Of a stretch of 64,000 nucleotides of DNA, positions 1-9,662 are shown piece by piece; position 1 is the stretch's first letter; the number at the start of each line of letters is the position of its first letter. A program made the position numbers and the translations under genes. Below the pieces are notes generated by a model. That model had not been told where the DNA came from. It searched no databases and saw only the letters and a list, made by a program, of their open reading frames with translations. Source of the DNA: Fabrea salina (lineage: Eukaryota; Ciliophora; Heterotrichea; Heterotrichida; Fabreidae); NCBI GenBank assembly GCA_022984795.1, contig JALIHJ010000020.1, forward strand, positions 227,982 through 291,981, given 5' to 3'.

Positions 1-2
1 CA

Positions 3-467
3 CCTACTATATTCTGGATATCAGGACTTACTTACCCCACTGGGTTCACTACTGCTTTATTGCAAACTGCAGCTTCTGTCAAGCAGTGCGCTATTGACTC
101 TCTGCACTTAGACACTCAAGTAGTGCAAAGCGAAGAGTCAGAGATTTTGATGCCTCCCAAAGAAGGAGCCTACATAAAAGGACTTTACTTAGAAGGAGGC
201 AAGTGGGACCCAGAAGAGGGGTGCTTGTGCGAACCCGAACCTATGGAACTGACTTGTTCGATGCCTGTGATTCACTTGAAGCCTGTGAAGGACAAGAAAA
301 AGGCCAAGTTAAACATTTACTCGTGTCCTTGTTACTACTACTCAATTAGAGCAGGAACCAGGGAGAGACCCAGCTTCATGTTTTACGTAGACTTGAAGAG
401 CGGCGAGTACGGGCCTGACTTTTGGGTCAGAAGAGGAACTGCTTTGCTAATGAACTTAGATAACTAA
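3..467 (+). CDS. Dynein heavy chain, C-terminal end (5' truncated by window edge)
   Basis: The frame is open from base 3 with no start codon, so the gene begins outside the window and only its last ~154 residues are visible. The order of motifs is that of the dynein heavy-chain C-terminal domain: PTIFWISGLTYPTGF, then PKEGAYIKGLYLEGGKWD, then MPVIHLKP, a Cys-rich stretch ending in RAGTRERPSF (family usually RAGT.STTG.S), and a final WVRRGTALLMNLD before TAA. Dynein heavy chains are the ATP-driven minus-end motors of axonemes and cytoplasmic transport. Axonemal versus cytoplasmic type cannot be settled from the tail alone, though the divergent C-terminus favours an axonemal chain. The TAA is followed after four bases by the ATG of the next gene on the same strand. 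Confidence 0.9.
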   Translation, partial: PTIFWISGLTYPTGFTTALLQTAASVKQCAIDSLHLDTQVVQSEESEILMPPKEGAYIKGLYLEGGKWDPEEGCLCEPEPMELTCSMPVIHLKPVKDKKKAKLNIYSCPCYYYSIRAGTRERPSFMFYVDLKSGEYGPDFWVRRGTALLMNLDN

Positions 468-471
468 TAAT

Positions 472-3400
472 ATGGACAGAATAGTTAAGTTCGGAAAACA
501 CAGCTTTAACGAAGAGCACCCCAAAAACAAAGTCAGAACTACCAAGTACACTCTGCTCACTTGGGCTCCCAAGAGCTTGTTTATGCAGTTCAAAAGAGCT
601 GCTAACATTTACTTCTTGGTAGTTTCGGTGCTGAGCTTCATGCCTTTTTCGCCCAAGAATCCTTTTTCCCTAGCAGTGACCTTCAGTGCAGTGCTTTTCT
701 TCACAATGCTGAAAGAAGCTTACGAGGACTACTACAGACACAAGCAAGACAACCAAGTCAACCAAATGACTTGTCACAGATTAGACCTTGTTTCACAGCA
801 AGTGACTAACATTCAAAGTCAAGAGGTCAAAGTAGGGGATATTTTACTAGTGCAAGACGAAGAATTTATCCCTGCAGACATGGCTCTTTTGTCTTCCCAG
901 AACCCTAAAGGCCTGGCCTTTGTAAATACTATGAATCTAGATGGAGAGTCCAACTTGAAAGAAAAGGTTTGCTTAAGCTCCACCCAACAACTCAACACAC
1001 CTAAAAAACTAGCTGAAGCTTCTGGAGAACTAAAGTGCGACCAGCCCAACCCTTCTTTGGTCAAGTGGCACTGCTTGTTTAACCAGTCAGAAGTAATGGG
1101 CTTGAACCAACTGCTTTTAAGAGGGTGCATTCTAAAGAACTCTGACTACGTTTACGGAGTTGTGGTTTACTCAGGCTCTGAAACCAAAATTATGCTTAAC
1201 TCTAAAGACCCCCCCTCGAAAGTCAGCAACGTTTTTAAAAGAATGAACAAAATGCTTTACTTCTTACTAGGAATTCAACTAGCCACTTGTGGAGTCTTTG
1301 GGCAACTCAGTTGTGTCTGGAACTACTATATGGAGCCTCACACTTACATTCCGAACAAAGGCAGTTGTGATTTCGTAAGTTTGACAGAGTCAGTGCTGAT
1401 GTACTGGGTGGCTTACTCGCACTTGATTCCAATTTCGTTGTATGTGGCCTTAGAAATAGTCAAACTAGCTCAGTCTTTTTTGATGAGCAAAGACTTAGAC
1501 ATGTACTACCAAGAAGAAGACAGACCAGCTTCCTGCAGAACTTCAGACTTGGTTGAAGAACTAGGCCAAGTAGAGTTTGTATTCAGCGACAAAACCGGAA
1601 CTCTTACTAGAAACCAGATGGTTTTTAAAAAGTGCTTTGTAGGAGGCTTAGTTTACTCAGAAAACTCAGAGCTCAAAAATACAACTCTGCACCTTGAGCT
1701 TAGGGACTTCTTTTTAGAGCTTAGTATGTGCCACAGTGTGTTTGCAAGTGGCAGCAAAACCATTGAGTACCAATCCTCTTCACCAGACGAACTGGCACTA
1801 GTTGAAGCCAGTGCTTCAGTTGGGTACAGGTTCGTTGAACGTTCAGAAAAGACCATTCAAGTAGAAACTCCACAAGGACTGCAGAGCTGGGGGTTACTTG
1901 CCGAGATTCCTTTTGACTACTCTAGGAAAAGAATGTCAGTACTGGTAAAAGAACCCCTGAGCGAAAAAATCTACTTAATGACTAAAGGAGCTGACAGCAT
2001 AATGATGAGTTTACTAGAAAACAGCACAGACCTAGCTTCTTTGAACCAAAAACTCAACGAGTTCGCAAAAGAAGGTTTGAGAACTCTTGTGATTGCTAAA
2101 AGAGAAGTGCCTGCTCCGGAAGCCAACAACTGGCTGGAAAGGTGGAAAAACCTTTTAAAAGCCAACTCTGGCGAAAAAGAACTCCACTCACACGCAAATG
2201 CAATAGAAAAAGACTTAAAGTTAGTAGGAGTTTCTGCTGTTGAAGACAAACTTCAAGAAGGAGTCCCTGAAACCATCGCTTTGCTGATATCTGCAAACGT
2301 AAGAGTGTGGATGCTGACTGGCGACAAACAACAAACAGCAGTAGAAATAGCTAAGTCGTGCAACCTCATTCAGGAGTCCATGACCATAGTTAAACTCAGT
2401 TCTTACTCCTGTGAGCAGTTCCAAAGAACATTAGAAGCTTCCATACACAAGTTCTCTCTGGACAACTACAGTCTACATCAGATACAAAACTTAAAGAACA
2501 CCGAAAAAGTAGCCTTGGTAATAGACGGTAGCTCCTTGGTCTGGGCCTTAGAAGACAAAACTAGGTTTTTGAAACTGTGTTTGTTTTCAAGTTCTTGCAT
2601 TATTTGCAGGGTTTCTCCAGCCCAGAAAATGCTTGTGGTACAACTTGTGAAGAGTCAAGGAGACTGGATTACTTTGGCAATAGGAGATGGAGCCAACGAC
2701 GTAAGTATGATTCAAGAAGCACACATAGGAGTGGGTATCTGCGGCAAAGAAGGAACCCAAGCTGTGCAGGCTTCTGACTACTCAGTAGCTCAGTTCCAGT
2801 ACTTGTCTAAAATGGTGTTGGTCCACGGCAAGTGGGGCTACCGAAGAATATCTTACTTCATTTGTTACTACTTTTACAAAAACGTAGTTGCAGTGACTTG
2901 TGAGGTGTGGTTTGCTTTTTTCAATGGGTTTTCAGGACAGATTTACTTTGCAGACTTTTTGCCTATGCTTTACAACGCAGTTTGGACTAGTTGGCCGTGC
3001 ATGCTGACTTACATATTTGAGCAAGACCTTTCAGCAAAGGACTGTTACAAGCACCCTTGTGCTTTCAAAGAAGGCCAAAAAAACTACTACTTCACAGCCG
3101 TTGGGTTTTGGAAGTGGATACTTTTAGGAATATTCCATGGAGCAGTTTGCTTCTGGTTGCCTTTTGCAGGACTAGACTCTGACTTAAGTGGAAAAGACCT
3201 TGGTTTGTGGGTTACTAGCACAATATCTTTTACTTTGGTGATTCACGTTGTGTCTTACAAACTCTTTATGGAAACTGTCTTTGTTAACGCAATCAACTTG
3301 TCAGCTGGAGCCGTTTGTGTAGTGGTGTACTACTTATCTATTTTTTTGCTTAACACAGACAGTGTAGCTTCGCTTGTACAGCCACAACTCAACCAAGTGT

Positions 3401-3561
3401 TTTTTGAAATGTTTAGCATACCAGGTACTTGGCTAGTGCTTTTCTTCGCTCCAGCACTAGCACTGCTTCCTGACTTCATATTTGCAGCCTGGAGACAGGT
3501 TTTCTACCCTAGTTTTTCTGAGTCTGTTCTTAAAAAGAACCAAAAACTTAAAATTAAGTAA
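472..3561 (+). CDS. P4-type ATPase, phospholipid flippase
   Basis: This 1029-residue polytopic membrane protein carries all P-type ATPase signatures: the actuator loop DGESNLK near residue 155, the phosphorylation site DKTGTLT near 372, KGAD near 504 in the nucleotide domain, TGDK near 615 and GDGANDV near 738. The N-terminus (RTTKYTLLTWAPKSLF) and the absence of cation-binding motifs place it in the P4 family, which moves aminophospholipids from the outer to the cytoplasmic leaflet. P4 enzymes normally read DGET in the actuator loop; here it is DGES. At 1029 residues it is at the short end of the family, with a minimal C-terminal tail. It starts four bases after the dynein stop and ends three bases before the sorting nexin start. 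Confidence 0.94.
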   Translation: MDRIVKFGKHSFNEEHPKNKVRTTKYTLLTWAPKSLFMQFKRAANIYFLVVSVLSFMPFSPKNPFSLAVTFSAVLFFTMLKEAYEDYYRHKQDNQVNQMTCHRLDLVSQQVTNIQSQEVKVGDILLVQDEEFIPADMALLSSQNPKGLAFVNTMNLDGESNLKEKVCLSSTQQLNTPKKLAEASGELKCDQPNPSLVKWHCLFNQSEVMGLNQLLLRGCILKNSDYVYGVVVYSGSETKIMLNSKDPPSKVSNVFKRMNKMLYFLLGIQLATCGVFGQLSCVWNYYMEPHTYIPNKGSCDFVSLTESVLMYWVAYSHLIPISLYVALEIVKLAQSFLMSKDLDMYYQEEDRPASCRTSDLVEELGQVEFVFSDKTGTLTRNQMVFKKCFVGGLVYSENSELKNTTLHLELRDFFLELSMCHSVFASGSKTIEYQSSSPDELALVEASASVGYRFVERSEKTIQVETPQGLQSWGLLAEIPFDYSRKRMSVLVKEPLSEKIYLMTKGADSIMMSLLENSTDLASLNQKLNEFAKEGLRTLVIAKREVPAPEANNWLERWKNLLKANSGEKELHSHANAIEKDLKLVGVSAVEDKLQEGVPETIALLISANVRVWMLTGDKQQTAVEIAKSCNLIQESMTIVKLSSYSCEQFQRTLEASIHKFSLDNYSLHQIQNLKNTEKVALVIDGSSLVWALEDKTRFLKLCLFSSSCIICRVSPAQKMLVVQLVKSQGDWITLAIGDGANDVSMIQEAHIGVGICGKEGTQAVQASDYSVAQFQYLSKMVLVHGKWGYRRISYFICYYFYKNVVAVTCEVWFAFFNGFSGQIYFADFLPMLYNAVWTSWPCMLTYIFEQDLSAKDCYKHPCAFKEGQKNYYFTAVGFWKWILLGIFHGAVCFWLPFAGLDSDLSGKDLGLWVTSTISFTLVIHVVSYKLFMETVFVNAINLSAGAVCVVVYYLSIFLLNTDSVASLVQPQLNQVFFEMFSIPGTWLVLFFAPALALLPDFIFAAWRQVFYPSFSESVLKKNQKLKIK

Positions 3562-3564
3562 CTA

Positions 3565-5073
3565 ATGGAAAGAGAAAAGAAACAGGAATACCTGAGACAA
3601 GAAATAGTTGACCAGAACTACGACCCTAACGAGTTCACTGAGTTCTGTGGAGAGCGCAAGGGCACAGACATTGACCTGTGGAGCTTTGAAGAACTAGTAG
3701 AGTGCGTCAAAGAATTCAAACACTCAAAAGAAGAAAGAAAAACTCCAGAACCCAACGAAGAAAACTCTGAACCTGAAGAACCAGAACATCCTGAACAAAC
3801 AGAAACTGAACACCCTGAAGACACAGAAACCCAAGAAGGAATATACTCAGTCTCCACTAACTCTGCCATAGAAAACACCCTGTCTCTTGAAGAAGACCTA
3901 GAAGTTTCAGTGCAGACTCCCGAAGTAATAGGAAGTGGTTTGTTTTCTTCAGGCAAGGTTTGCTTTACTGTGTCTACTGCTCCTTTTGATTGGAGTGTAA
4001 AAAGACTAATTGATGACTTCTTGTGGCTCAGAACTACCCTGCAAACTCAGTACCCAGGGTTCTACGTGCCTCCAGCTCCTCCTAAAAGGTTCAGAAACTC
4101 CATTGCTATAGAGAACCAAAACAAACAGTTGGTTTTTCTGCAGCGGTTCTTGTCAGCAATAGTGCGGAACCACATCTTCAGAAGGTCCCCTTTTCTAGTG
4201 GGTTTCCTGAAAGAGAACTCAAGCAAGAACTTCCAAACAATCAAAAAAGAAGCCAACAAACTAAAAAAACCTGACTCTGTTAACCAAATGTTTACTATAA
4301 ACGGAACAGCTATTTGCGACCCAGTAATCAACGTCCAAGAAGACCAAAAAGTAACTGACTACCTTAGTAGCACAGAAGTACTTAAGAAGAAGCTAAAAAG
4401 GCAAACAGATACACTCATTGAAAAACTTTCAGAGATCTCTGACCTGTTCGGAGGCATAAGTGAGACTTACAAACACTTAGAAGACTTGCAAAGTAAACTT
4501 CCTGAGATCCCTGGAAACAAACCTCTCTACTGTGCTCTTAAAGAGTCTTTTGCTGAGTGGGCTGCTTCAGAGTACCAAAAACTAAACTTAGTCCGGAACT
4601 ACTGCAACGCCTTTTCTAAGTACGGGTACTTAGAAGTAAGCCCTTTGCTAGACCTAGTTAAAGAAAGAGACTCCAAACTTGCCCAGTACAGAAAGTCCAA
4701 ACAAAAACTCCTTCAAAAAAAAGAAAAACTCTGGCAAGTAGGCAACGTGCAACAATGGGGACTGAGGATGGAGGACTTAAACATTTCTGAGTCTGAAATC
4801 TTAAAGGACAAACAACTTGCTTTTTCGAAAATGCTTTATAAAGACAACAGAGTTCTTAAAAAGATCGAAGACGAATTTGCTTACCTAAACTTCCAAGTTA
4901 GGTCTGAGTCCAGAAGAGTCATGCTTGACAACCAGTTAATTGAAAACATCCACTTCACTGAACTAGGAAACAAACTTAAGGACCACACGCAGCACTTACA
5001 CCAACACTGGGAAAACTTTATCTCCAAGTTGACTCAAATCAAAGGTGAAATGATTCCTTCACGCACTTTGTAA
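3565..5073 (+). CDS. Sorting nexin-like protein with PX domain and BAR-like coiled coil
   Basis: The 502-residue product has an acidic low-complexity stretch (residues ~55-100, rich in PEQTE-like repeats), then a PX phosphoinositide-binding domain (residues ~128-217) with the recognisable WLRTTLQTQYPGFYVPPAPPK core, and a long helical C-terminal half (~270-490) with the charge pattern of a BAR-type membrane-curving domain. Proteins of this layout work in endosomal sorting and recycling. The N-terminal ~45 residues (NYDPNEFTEF...) form a separate small helical segment. Reading the GTAA at the end of the ATPase as an intron would fuse the two genes, but the splice consensus does not fit, so they are kept apart. 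It converges with the NBR1-like gene, four bases between stops. Confidence 0.85.
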   Translation: MEREKKQEYLRQEIVDQNYDPNEFTEFCGERKGTDIDLWSFEELVECVKEFKHSKEERKTPEPNEENSEPEEPEHPEQTETEHPEDTETQEGIYSVSTNSAIENTLSLEEDLEVSVQTPEVIGSGLFSSGKVCFTVSTAPFDWSVKRLIDDFLWLRTTLQTQYPGFYVPPAPPKRFRNSIAIENQNKQLVFLQRFLSAIVRNHIFRRSPFLVGFLKENSSKNFQTIKKEANKLKKPDSVNQMFTINGTAICDPVINVQEDQKVTDYLSSTEVLKKKLKRQTDTLIEKLSEISDLFGGISETYKHLEDLQSKLPEIPGNKPLYCALKESFAEWAASEYQKLNLVRNYCNAFSKYGYLEVSPLLDLVKERDSKLAQYRKSKQKLLQKKEKLWQVGNVQQWGLRMEDLNISESEILKDKQLAFSKMLYKDNRVLKKIEDEFAYLNFQVRSESRRVMLDNQLIENIHFTELGNKLKDHTQHLHQHWENFISKLTQIKGEMIPSRTL

Positions 5074-5077
5074 ATGA

Positions 5078-5941
5078 TTAATGCAGTTCTAAAAGCCGGT
5101 TGGCGGCTACTTCTAAGTTGCCTTCACTACTGATTAGGGCTTGTTTAGCTACTTCTTTTTCAAAGCCCATGTTCATAAGGTCTTGTAGGTCTTGACTGTC
5201 CACTAAAGATTCCTTTTTGTCCAAAACTACTTCTCTCTGGGTTTCCAAAGTCTCTCCAAAAAGCTGTTCGTTTGGACCTTTAAGTCTCCACTTAAGACTT
5301 ACCCAACCTACAACTGGGGGTGCCTGAACTTCTACCTTGACTCTGACCTTTTCACCAGGTTCAGCTCCAGGTATAGGACTTGAAGTCCACTCCAGGTCGC
5401 CTTCAACCAACACCAAAACAACTCCACGCCACTTTTGCGAGCCAGTGTTCAAAATAACCCACTCTTCATGAAAAGGTCCGTCAATTGTAGCTTTAGAAGG
5501 CTGGGGTTCTTGTTGGTCGACTTGCATGTCAAACGAGTTTCCAAGACTCGAAGCTATTGCGTCGCCTGAGTCTTCATAAATTATGTCTGGAGAAGCATAA
5601 GTTTTTAAAAGTCTTTCTTGAGGGCTAATGCCTACACTTTGGCCAAGCTGCAGTTCAGAAGGTAGCTCTGGAACCTGGGGGTTGCTGGTGTAGAACTTGC
5701 AAGAAGTGGGTTCTTCTAGGAGCACCACCACAGTTTCTTGAAAAGGCCTGGTTTCTTCAACTGCTCTTAGTAACTTGTAGTCTTCGTCCAGTTCTACCAA
5801 GTCTCCTTCTAAACTCAAGTAAACAAAACTGAAGTCAGACCTTGAGAACTTGGAAAAGGCTTGCTTGCGCATGGTTCTGATAGATTCTGGAACAACTTCT
5901 AAGTCTAGGTATTCATTTTTGTGAGCTAATCTTACTTTCAT
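5078..5941 (-). CDS. NBR1-like protein: PB1, FW and UBA domains
   Basis: The 287-residue protein has three parts. Residues 1-76 look like a PB1 domain (MKVRLAHKNEYLDLEV...). Residues ~152-243 match the NBR1 central FW domain: NTGSQKWRGV, then PGEKVRVKVEVQAPPVVGW and FGETL. The last ~38 residues form a UBA ubiquitin-binding domain (LMNMGFEKEVAKQALISSEG). This is the skeleton of the selective-autophagy receptor NBR1, which bridges ubiquitinated cargo and Atg8, but the ZZ zinc finger between PB1 and FW is missing and the protein is much shorter than animal or plant NBR1. The function is inferred from architecture. It lies 14 bases downstream of the EFHC gene. Confidence 0.8.
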   Translation of the reverse strand: MKVRLAHKNEYLDLEVVPESIRTMRKQAFSKFSRSDFSFVYLSLEGDLVELDEDYKLLRAVEETRPFQETVVVLLEEPTSCKFYTSNPQVPELPSELQLGQSVGISPQERLLKTYASPDIIYEDSGDAIASSLGNSFDMQVDQQEPQPSKATIDGPFHEEWVILNTGSQKWRGVVLVLVEGDLEWTSSPIPGAEPGEKVRVKVEVQAPPVVGWVSLKWRLKGPNEQLFGETLETQREVVLDKKESLVDSQDLQDLMNMGFEKEVAKQALISSEGNLEVAANRLLELH

Positions 5942-5955
5942 TTATTAAGAGTTAC

Positions 5956-7776
5956 TTATGCTTCTTGCAGTTCCTGGTAAACTTCTTCCATGTCAACAGT
6001 AAAGTTGCCTTTATCCCAGTGCCTCAACAAAGTAGCTTCTTCTTGGTAAGTCAGGCGCACTTCAAGCTGCTCTAAGGCATTTAGGAACTCTTTATAAGGA
6101 ATGGCCTTTCCTAACCCTTCGTCAATGTTTTCTAGAATCTTAATCAAGAACGCTTGCCGCGACCCCCAAGTGCTGGAGTTACTAGTTATCTTCTTCAAGA
6201 TGTCTCTGTAACTAGCTTGTGGGAACTCTCTAGGACGTGCTTCCATGTAGTTGTGTGTGTAGTCATCACACTTAGTCAGGAAGAACCTGTAGCCTTGCAG
6301 AATCACAGTGTTGCCTATAATGTGGTCTGTATTTTTGTAGTAAGTGTTCGTGTAAGGGTTCTTGTACTTCCTGCGCTCCAAAAACTTACCACCTACAATT
6401 CCAGAGTTCCTGTCAACTACTTCGTAAACCTTTATAGTGTCATCGCTAGGGTAGAAGCCCACTATGAACTTCCTGAGGTCGTCCTCAGAGTTAGGACTGA
6501 CTAGTTTGGCTTCGAACCTCATGACATGCTGGTCGTTGTCGAACATCTTGTACATGTCAGGCTTGGGTGGGTTAGGTCTGAGTCTTAAAACGTTGCCTAT
6601 GCTGTCTTCTTCAGTTCCGTAACCGTTGTGCGGGGGAATGGGGTTTGAAGGAACAAAGTCTTTGGACTTGCTGATTTTGATAGGAGTCATTTCGTTACCC
6701 AAGTTCTGGATGTACCACCTCCTAGTGAACTCGTCGCAGTCGTACACAAGCAAGTCTTTTCCGTAAACATGGATGTAGTTGCCCGTGACTAGGTCGATTG
6801 GCCTGTAGTGCTCTTCGTTCCTCAGAGAAAGAGCTGGACAGGGAGTCAGTATAGGACTGCGGGGAACTTTCATTCTTTTGAGCATCATGGAGAAGTTCTC
6901 AGTGCCTGAGTTGACTTGCTTGAGTTCTTTAATTTCCATGGTGTCGTCTGACAAGTAGTAGTTTGCTTTGTAGAACTTAAGGCCTCCGTCGTAAGAAGTG
7001 TCGTTCCAAAGCACGTTGAGGCTAAGTACTTTTCTGTCGTTGTCAAGGAAGCTTTTGAGGTTCCTGTTGGGGTGGCCTCCTCCCAGTTTGACTTCGTTGT
7101 ACTCCTTGTAGTCCATGGCGTCTCCAGGTCTTTGTTTGAAGTTGACCATAAGTCTTGTTTTGTCGAAGTTGTCCTCAGGGAAGGGTTCAGCAGGTTCAAG
7201 TGGGTACCCTGCTTCTTCGTAAAAGTTGCGAGTGAAGTCGTCGCAGTCCACAATTCTAAACACTCTTCCGTAGAACTCTAAGTTTTTCCTAGGACCGAAG
7301 TCTCCCCAAGTGTAGTGGCCTCCTTCAGGTTTAGGGACTCTGTGCTTCTTAATAAACACTCCTTGGGGAATTCCGCTGTTTTCAACTTTAGGCTCAGTTA
7401 CGTAGGTGGTTTCGTCGTCCAGGTGGTGCATGATCACGCACTTCCTCACTCTGAAGTTTTCACTGGGGCTTTCTTGCACGGGTTCTTGGAAGTAAGCGTA
7501 GAATCTCAACACTTGTCTATCGTACTTGAGCCAAGTAGGGGGGTTTCTGGGGATGGCTTTGTTTTTGGGAGTGCGGACAGACCTAGTTTGGTAGCCTGTG
7601 AACTGGGAGTTTTTGAGCTCTTCAGCCACGTTGGGGTCTATAACTTCTTCTTGGAGTTTGGTGCTTTCGGTCATGTGGCCTCCTCTTACATTGAACATCT
7701 GGTGTTTGTGGAATTTGGTTTTAGTGGGGTCGCTGAAGGAGAAGCCGGGGAGTTTGGGAAGCTGAGTTGGTTCCAT
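5956..7776 (-). CDS. EFHC1/2 - Rib72-like axonemal protein with three DM10 domains
   Basis: The 606-residue product contains three DM10 (DUF1126) modules, at residues about 80-190, 220-350 and 410-520. Each has the pattern of a D(N/D)(R/Q)xVL(R/S)F-like start, a dSDDT strand pair and a terminal D..DFT-type helix, followed by an EF-hand region (~545-600, with DKGNFTVDMEEVYQEL). This is the layout of EFHC1/EFHC2 and Chlamydomonas Rib72, proteins inside the axonemal doublet microtubule lumen. The length is close to Rib72. The N-terminal LPKLPGFSFSDPTKTKFHKHQ motif is also typical. It is read from an ATG preceded by AAATAAA. A structural ciliary role is well supported by family. Confidence 0.93.
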   Translation of the reverse strand: MEPTQLPKLPGFSFSDPTKTKFHKHQMFNVRGGHMTESTKLQEEVIDPNVAEELKNSQFTGYQTRSVRTPKNKAIPRNPPTWLKYDRQVLRFYAYFQEPVQESPSENFRVRKCVIMHHLDDETTYVTEPKVENSGIPQGVFIKKHRVPKPEGGHYTWGDFGPRKNLEFYGRVFRIVDCDDFTRNFYEEAGYPLEPAEPFPEDNFDKTRLMVNFKQRPGDAMDYKEYNEVKLGGGHPNRNLKSFLDNDRKVLSLNVLWNDTSYDGGLKFYKANYYLSDDTMEIKELKQVNSGTENFSMMLKRMKVPRSPILTPCPALSLRNEEHYRPIDLVTGNYIHVYGKDLLVYDCDEFTRRWYIQNLGNEMTPIKISKSKDFVPSNPIPPHNGYGTEEDSIGNVLRLRPNPPKPDMYKMFDNDQHVMRFEAKLVSPNSEDDLRKFIVGFYPSDDTIKVYEVVDRNSGIVGGKFLERRKYKNPYTNTYYKNTDHIIGNTVILQGYRFFLTKCDDYTHNYMEARPREFPQASYRDILKKITSNSSTWGSRQAFLIKILENIDEGLGKAIPYKEFLNALEQLEVRLTYQEEATLLRHWDKGNFTVDMEEVYQELQEA

Positions 7777-7822
7777 TTTATTTGAAAAACTGCCATTAAC
7801 TGCTTAGATTAATTCGAAGTAG

Positions 7823-9604
7823 TTATTTTTTAAAGGATTTGAAAGTGTTGGTGATGTGGTTGCTGGTGACTTCTTCGTCTTTCAGACACTTTTTGAAGTC
7901 TTGGAGTTTTCCAAACAAGTTTTGGTAGATGTTTAGTTTCTTCTTTACAAGGGTTTCTAGGTCTTGGACGTACTGGTCGATGTCGTACTCTCCGCACTTT
8001 TCTCCCTGAACTGAGTCAATTAAGTTCCCTTCTTGAGTCAGTATAGAAGCGTCTTGCTTAATGGAATCAACGTGGGTGTTGAGGAGTTCCTCTTCTTTTT
8101 CCAGTAAAGCTTCTACTTGTTTTTGGAAGTTGTTAAACTCTTGCTGGAACACAGGGTCTTCTTCTGGTTCGTCTTGGGCACTTTGGTAGTTTTCAGCTTT
8201 GTACTCTTCTTGAACTGGCCTTCTGTCTTTGGAGTTGTCTTTGAGTCGGTCAGCGTACCTCAGAGTGTTCAGAGTGTGGTCTGCTGAAGTGTGCCCTGGA
8301 CTTATGCAACTCAGCATCACTATTTTGTTGTTTCTGCCTGTGAAGGAGTCCCTCAGCACCAAAGTTAGTTTGGAACCTCTGTAGGGCACATGGCCTTCGC
8401 CTGTAGAAAGAGCTCTTATGCACTCTTTAAGAGCTAGCAGACTCTTGTTGATTTCAGCACCTTCAAGTCTTCTTTGGCGGTTGTTGCTCATGCAATCCTG
8501 GGCTCTTTCGCTTCCAGCTAAGTCAACTAGAATTAGTTTGCCTCTTTGCTTTCCTTTAGCAACACTTATTTGGCAAATGGCGTGGGAACGCGAAGAGTCT
8601 TCGTTAGAAGTAGTTGCGTGGGTTGTTCTGACTGAATTCCCGTACTCAATTAAAGACTGGATTTCCGAAACAGAACTTGCTTGCTTTTCAACCAGTCCTT
8701 GGATCTGGATACTGCCTACTCCATCTTCGAGGATCCTTAGTTTTTCTTTGTTGTTGAGTAAGTCCATGCACCTGCCTCCGTAAATCTCATAAAAACTCAT
8801 AGTAAACTGGAACCCTGACTTTGCTAAACGGAACAAGTCCGATACAATGTTGCTTTGGAGGGCCTTCATGGTGTAGGTCTTTCCAGAGCCAGTTTGTCCG
8901 TAAGCAAAGCAAGTGACAGTTCCGTTGTTGAGGATGAAAGGACACAGACTTTTTAGGGTGTAGGAGTAAACTGTGTCGTTGGTTTCTTCTTCTCCAAAAG
9001 TGTTGTCGAAGTTGAACTCGTGGTTTACTAAGTACTTAGTGATCCCGTCGACTTTGTACTTAGGTTCGTGGACCAGCACACAAGGACTTACACAGGTGTT
9101 GGCGTCGATTTCTCCGTTCTTTTCTTCTTTAGAAAAAATAGGACGTTTGCGCACACACACATAGATTTTCATGTCTTCAGCAGTCACGTAAGAAACGTTT
9201 TTTCTGAGGTTTTCTCTGTACTCGTCTATCATGATTTGGAACTCCACGTCACAGACTTTGCCGTTAGCTTCGTTTTCGAGCTTTTTTTCTTGTTTGAGGA
9301 TCTTTTCTTCTTCCATTTTGCGTCTGCGTTCTTCTCTCCGACGCGAAATAGCGTCGATTTCTTCTAGGGTGCTTTTGGGTTTTTTGGCGTTGTTTTCGGA
9401 GATGCCTGAAGCTTTTTTGAGTCTTTGGATTCTTTGTTGGTGGGTTCCGAACACAGGGAGGCCTTTGTTTTTGAGTTGAGAAACTACTTGGTCGTTAGAC
9501 ATGTTTTCGATTTCTTGTCTTTTTTTCTCGTTTTGGACTTGTTTGACTTTTTCAAGTCGGTTCTTGTTTGCTTGGACTTGGGTGGGAGGGTTTTTTCGGT
9601 TCAT
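7823..9604 (-). CDS. Kinesin-13 family microtubule depolymerase
   Basis: The 593-residue protein has an internal motor domain, from ~146 (IYVCVRKRPIFSKEE) to ~470, preceded by a basic coiled neck and an N-terminal segment. The P-loop GQTGSGKT lies near residue 237, the switch I region has SSRSH and switch II is LVDLAGSER. The sequence VHEPKYKVDGITKYL before the core motor is typical of kinesin-13 (MCAK/KIF2), which removes tubulin from microtubule ends rather than walking. Ciliates use these motors for spindle and cilium length control. The C-terminal ~110 residues are coiled coil. There are 46 bases to the next gene and 58 to the previous one. Confidence 0.92.
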   Translation of the reverse strand: MNRKNPPTQVQANKNRLEKVKQVQNEKKRQEIENMSNDQVVSQLKNKGLPVFGTHQQRIQRLKKASGISENNAKKPKSTLEEIDAISRRREERRRKMEEEKILKQEKKLENEANGKVCDVEFQIMIDEYRENLRKNVSYVTAEDMKIYVCVRKRPIFSKEEKNGEIDANTCVSPCVLVHEPKYKVDGITKYLVNHEFNFDNTFGEEETNDTVYSYTLKSLCPFILNNGTVTCFAYGQTGSGKTYTMKALQSNIVSDLFRLAKSGFQFTMSFYEIYGGRCMDLLNNKEKLRILEDGVGSIQIQGLVEKQASSVSEIQSLIEYGNSVRTTHATTSNEDSSRSHAICQISVAKGKQRGKLILVDLAGSERAQDCMSNNRQRRLEGAEINKSLLALKECIRALSTGEGHVPYRGSKLTLVLRDSFTGRNNKIVMLSCISPGHTSADHTLNTLRYADRLKDNSKDRRPVQEEYKAENYQSAQDEPEEDPVFQQEFNNFQKQVEALLEKEEELLNTHVDSIKQDASILTQEGNLIDSVQGEKCGEYDIDQYVQDLETLVKKKLNIYQNLFGKLQDFKKCLKDEEVTSNHITNTFKSFKK

Positions 9605-9662
9605 TTTTGAATTATGAAAGACATTTCTGGTAAGAACTTTTAAATTTAGTCATATTAGTGCA

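Noticed and set aside
3557-3573. GTAACTAATGGAAAG at the P4-ATPase end as a 15-base intron fusing it to the sorting nexin
   Set aside because: It lacks the CTANNTAG end shared by the other introns, both proteins look complete, and an ATG starts the second.
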